34,053 nucleotides of DNA from Balneolales bacterium (GTDB lineage Bacteria > Bacteroidota > Rhodothermia > Balneolales > Natronogracilivirgulaceae): the NCBI GenBank assembly GCA_007120385.1, contig SKNT01000051.1:1-34053 (forward strand), in the 5' to 3' direction. This document shows, piece after piece, positions 31,972-34,053 of the stretch. Within the stretch, counting starts at the first letter, position 1. The number at the start of each line of letters is the position of its first letter. Made by a program: the position numbers and the translations under genes. The notes beneath the pieces were generated by a model, which was not told the origin of the DNA, did not search any database, and saw only the letters and a program-made list of their open reading frames with translations.

Positions 31972-33819
31972 ATGAATTTGGCCATCATCTCTCTAAAACG
32001 AATCAGACTTGCTGCCGCACTTGTGCTGCTGGCAGCGGCATGCGCCGTCTCTGCGCCGACAGCATGGTCCGGACCTGATACCCTGGCCATCGTTCCCTGC
32101 GGGGATGAGCTTGCGGAGGGTGATACCATAGGAGCGGATGCCGATTGCGAGGATCAGCCACTGGAAACACACTGGGATGCGGTTCAGTCCCATCAGGAAT
32201 TTGATTTTGAAGAAAACGGTGCTGTCACCGGTCCCGGTTCGCAGGCGAGCTGGGTGAGCATTCTTCCGCCGCTGGCTGCCATTGCGATTGCGCTGTTGTT
32301 TCGCCAGGTGCTACTGGCGCTTTTTATCGGGGTGTGGATGGGGGCCTGGCTCGCCGGAGGAGCTGCACTGGGAAGCGTGTTCACCAGCTTCTTCACTTCC
32401 GCCACGGACTATGTGGTACCGTCCGTTGCCGATCCGGATCATGCCAGCATCCTCATTTTTACCCTGCTTATTGGCGGCATGGTGGGCATCATCGGGGCTA
32501 ACGGCGGCACGCGCGGTGTGGTTCACTCGCTCACCGGATGGATCACGACCCGGCGCCGGGCGCAAGTGACCACGGCCGGACTCGGTTACGTGATCTTCTT
32601 CGATGATTTTGCCAATGCGATGATCGTGGGCAGCACCATGCGTCCGCTCACCGACCGGTTCCGCATATCCCGGGCCAAACTGGCCTATCTGGTGGATTCC
32701 ACCGCCGCCCCGGTGGCCATCGTGGCGCTGATCTCCACATGGATCGGCGCGGTGATGGGTTACATCCGCGAGGCGGAATCGGCCATTGCCGGCTACAGCG
32801 AATCCGCGTACCTGATTTTCATCAACTCGCTTCCGTACAACTTTTACGCATTTCTGGCGATTATATTCGTGCTGATCATAGCGGTGAGCGGCCGGGATTT
32901 CGGGCCGATGCGCCGCGCCGAACAGCAGGCCCGGTCCGGCAAGGATGCATCGGCGGTTTCCGGCAGCGAGGATGGCAGCGAGGATGGCGGCGATGGCAGC
33001 GGCGAAAGTCCCGCAGCGGGAGAACTTCAAAACACGGCGCACTGGCTGTATGCCATGGTGCCGATCATGGCACTGCTTGTGATGACGCTGGCCGGACTCT
33101 GGATTACGGGTGACGGGGATACCATCCGGGAGGTCGTCGGATCCGCGGATTCATACGCCGCGCTGGTCTGGGGTTCTGTTTTTGCCCTGTTCATGGCCGG
33201 ATTCATGACGCTGGCCGGTCAGCTGCTGCCGGTGGATCAGATGCTGAAAGGCATGTTCCGGGGGATGAACATCATGTTTGAAGGATTGCTGATCCTGGTG
33301 CTGGCCTGGTCGCTGGGCATGGTGACCGTTGACCTGGACACCGCCGGCTACCTTGTTTCGCTGCTGGAAGGGTTCCTCAATCCCAACTGGATTCCGGTGC
33401 TGATCTTCGTGCTGGCAGCCGCCACCAGTTTTGCAACCGGTTCGAGCTGGGGTACCATGGGCATCCTGATGCCGCTGGTGCTGCCGCTAACCTGGTCGCT
33501 CAGCAGTGCTTCCGGGCTGGATCCCGCATCCACCCAGGCACTCATCTACGCCAGTGTGAGTGCTGTGCTGGCAGGCGCCGTGTGGGGGGATCACTGCTCA
33601 CCGATATCCGATACTACGATTCTGAGCTCCCTGGCCAGCCGGTGCGATCATGTGGCGCACGTGAACACGCAGCTGCCTTATGCGCTTGTAGTGGGAGGCA
33701 TCAGCGTTGCGGCCCTGATTGCCTCGGTGGTGATGGGGATTTCGGTCTGGATCATCTATCCGGTCACCATCGTGCTCATGGCGGGAATTGTGTACCGATT
33801 CGGCAAGGTCCCGGAGTGA
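31972..33819 (+). CDS. NhaC-type Na+/H+ antiporter with exported N-terminal extension
   Basis: A 615-residue membrane protein of the NhaC family, which expels sodium in exchange for protons. The transporter core starts near residue 93 (WVSILPPLAAIAIALLFRQVLLALFIGVWMGA) and includes FFDDFANAMIVGSTMRPLTDRFRISRAKLAYLVDSTAAPVA. Later it has TGSSWGTMGILMPLVLPL and GDHCSPISDTTILSS, all family hallmarks. Residues 1-34 look like a signal peptide or extra helix, followed by an acidic segment with Cys43 and Cys59. A cytoplasmic or loop insert around residue 330-346 is a low-complexity Ser/Glu/Asp/Gly stretch. The host may be alkaliphilic or halophilic. The ATG follows the patatin fragment by 45 bp. Confidence 0.92.
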   Translation: MNLAIISLKRIRLAAALVLLAAACAVSAPTAWSGPDTLAIVPCGDELAEGDTIGADADCEDQPLETHWDAVQSHQEFDFEENGAVTGPGSQASWVSILPPLAAIAIALLFRQVLLALFIGVWMGAWLAGGAALGSVFTSFFTSATDYVVPSVADPDHASILIFTLLIGGMVGIIGANGGTRGVVHSLTGWITTRRRAQVTTAGLGYVIFFDDFANAMIVGSTMRPLTDRFRISRAKLAYLVDSTAAPVAIVALISTWIGAVMGYIREAESAIAGYSESAYLIFINSLPYNFYAFLAIIFVLIIAVSGRDFGPMRRAEQQARSGKDASAVSGSEDGSEDGGDGSGESPAAGELQNTAHWLYAMVPIMALLVMTLAGLWITGDGDTIREVVGSADSYAALVWGSVFALFMAGFMTLAGQLLPVDQMLKGMFRGMNIMFEGLLILVLAWSLGMVTVDLDTAGYLVSLLEGFLNPNWIPVLIFVLAAATSFATGSSWGTMGILMPLVLPLTWSLSSASGLDPASTQALIYASVSAVLAGAVWGDHCSPISDTTILSSLASRCDHVAHVNTQLPYALVVGGISVAALIASVVMGISVWIIYPVTIVLMAGIVYRFGKVPE

Positions 33820-33926
33820 GTGGTGTGCGCATCGATCCGTTTTTAAAAAAGCGCAGGGTAGAGTATACTTGGTGATTGAAAGAAATATTTGAATGAAAGA
33901 ATCCGCAACCCATGTAAAAGGTCATT

Positions 33927-34053
33927 ATGAGCGATGAGAATGTACAGAAGGGTCCTCTGAACAGTCCGGGAAGAGAGGAAGGAACCGGCTCCGATACGGG
34001 CAGGACCGAAAATTCCGGCTCTCCGCAAGCGGAAAAAGCGCACTGGCTCACAC
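33927..34053 (+). CDS. Start of an unidentified gene, 3' end outside window
   Basis: ATG at 33927, five bases after AAGG, opens a frame that continues past the window edge. The 42 visible residues are hydrophilic, rich in Gly, Ser, Glu and Asn (GREEGTGSDTGRTENSGS), like a disordered N-terminus, and end in EKAHWLT. Nothing identifies the family. The 107-bp gap after the antiporter shows no terminator. Confidence 0.55.
   Translation, partial: MSDENVQKGPLNSPGREEGTGSDTGRTENSGSPQAEKAHWLT

Noticed and set aside
1-34053. Search for tRNA, rRNA, CRISPR, insertion sequences or phage genes.
   Set aside because: No T-loop motifs in tRNA context, no repeat-spacer array and no transposase or integrase reading frame were seen.

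Overview
The window looks like chromosome from a member of the Bacteroidota/Balneolota/Rhodothermota group, probably a salt- or alkali-adapted one. The evidence is mixed: a DUF3822-rsmD-coaD cluster, an adjacent folP-cdaA pair and a WbqC-family gene are familiar in that group; many genes lack a clear Shine-Dalgarno (SD) sequence; and there is an NhaC-type Na+/H+ antiporter. GC content appears to be in the mid-50s by eye. This placement is inference. I see no tRNA, rRNA, CRISPR array, insertion sequence or prophage genes.

Positions 1-5650 are read leftwards: a hypothetical membrane protein, DUF3822, rsmD and coaD in one tight cluster; then an aspartate aminotransferase, an FmdB-like protein, yraN, a DivIC/FtsB divisome protein and the start of a ROK sugar kinase. 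Positions 5870-14870 are read rightwards: a metallopeptidase, a small unknown protein, a TPR protein and an RluA-type pseudouridine synthase; then dps with a clear terminator, an MscS channel, an SDR dehydrogenase, a long DUF349 protein and a receiver-domain/metallo-beta-lactamase response regulator. A small outer-membrane barrel gene faces it.

Positions 15850-24080 hold a secreted nucleotide pyrophosphatase-like enzyme, a 7Fe ferredoxin, folP, the c-di-AMP synthase cdaA, methylmalonyl-CoA mutase with its MeaB chaperone, and a PAS-only protein. A two-domain FAD/Fe-S dehydrogenase converges on the PAS gene. Positions 27390-34053 hold a sugar porter, a WbqC protein (leftward), gltX, a truncated patatin, an NhaC antiporter and the start of an unknown gene.

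Most of this is ordinary housekeeping sequence. The most unusual signal is a pair of about 97-nt leaders, one before the phosphodiesterase-like gene (15756-15852) and one before the truncated patatin (31583-31680). They are 16 kb apart and about 86% identical in their core, and the similarity stops at the start codons of two unrelated genes. Each contains a 4-codon mini-ORF whose stop overlaps the start of a 26-29 codon ORF, which ends at or next to the main start codon. The leaders also carry conserved inverted repeats. This looks like a translation-coupled leader-peptide regulatory element, possibly undescribed. Other points of interest are an ATG-TAA start-stop element behind a perfect SD in the ferredoxin leader, a recurring TAYMTTG promoter-like motif, and the receiver/metallo-beta-lactamase regulator.
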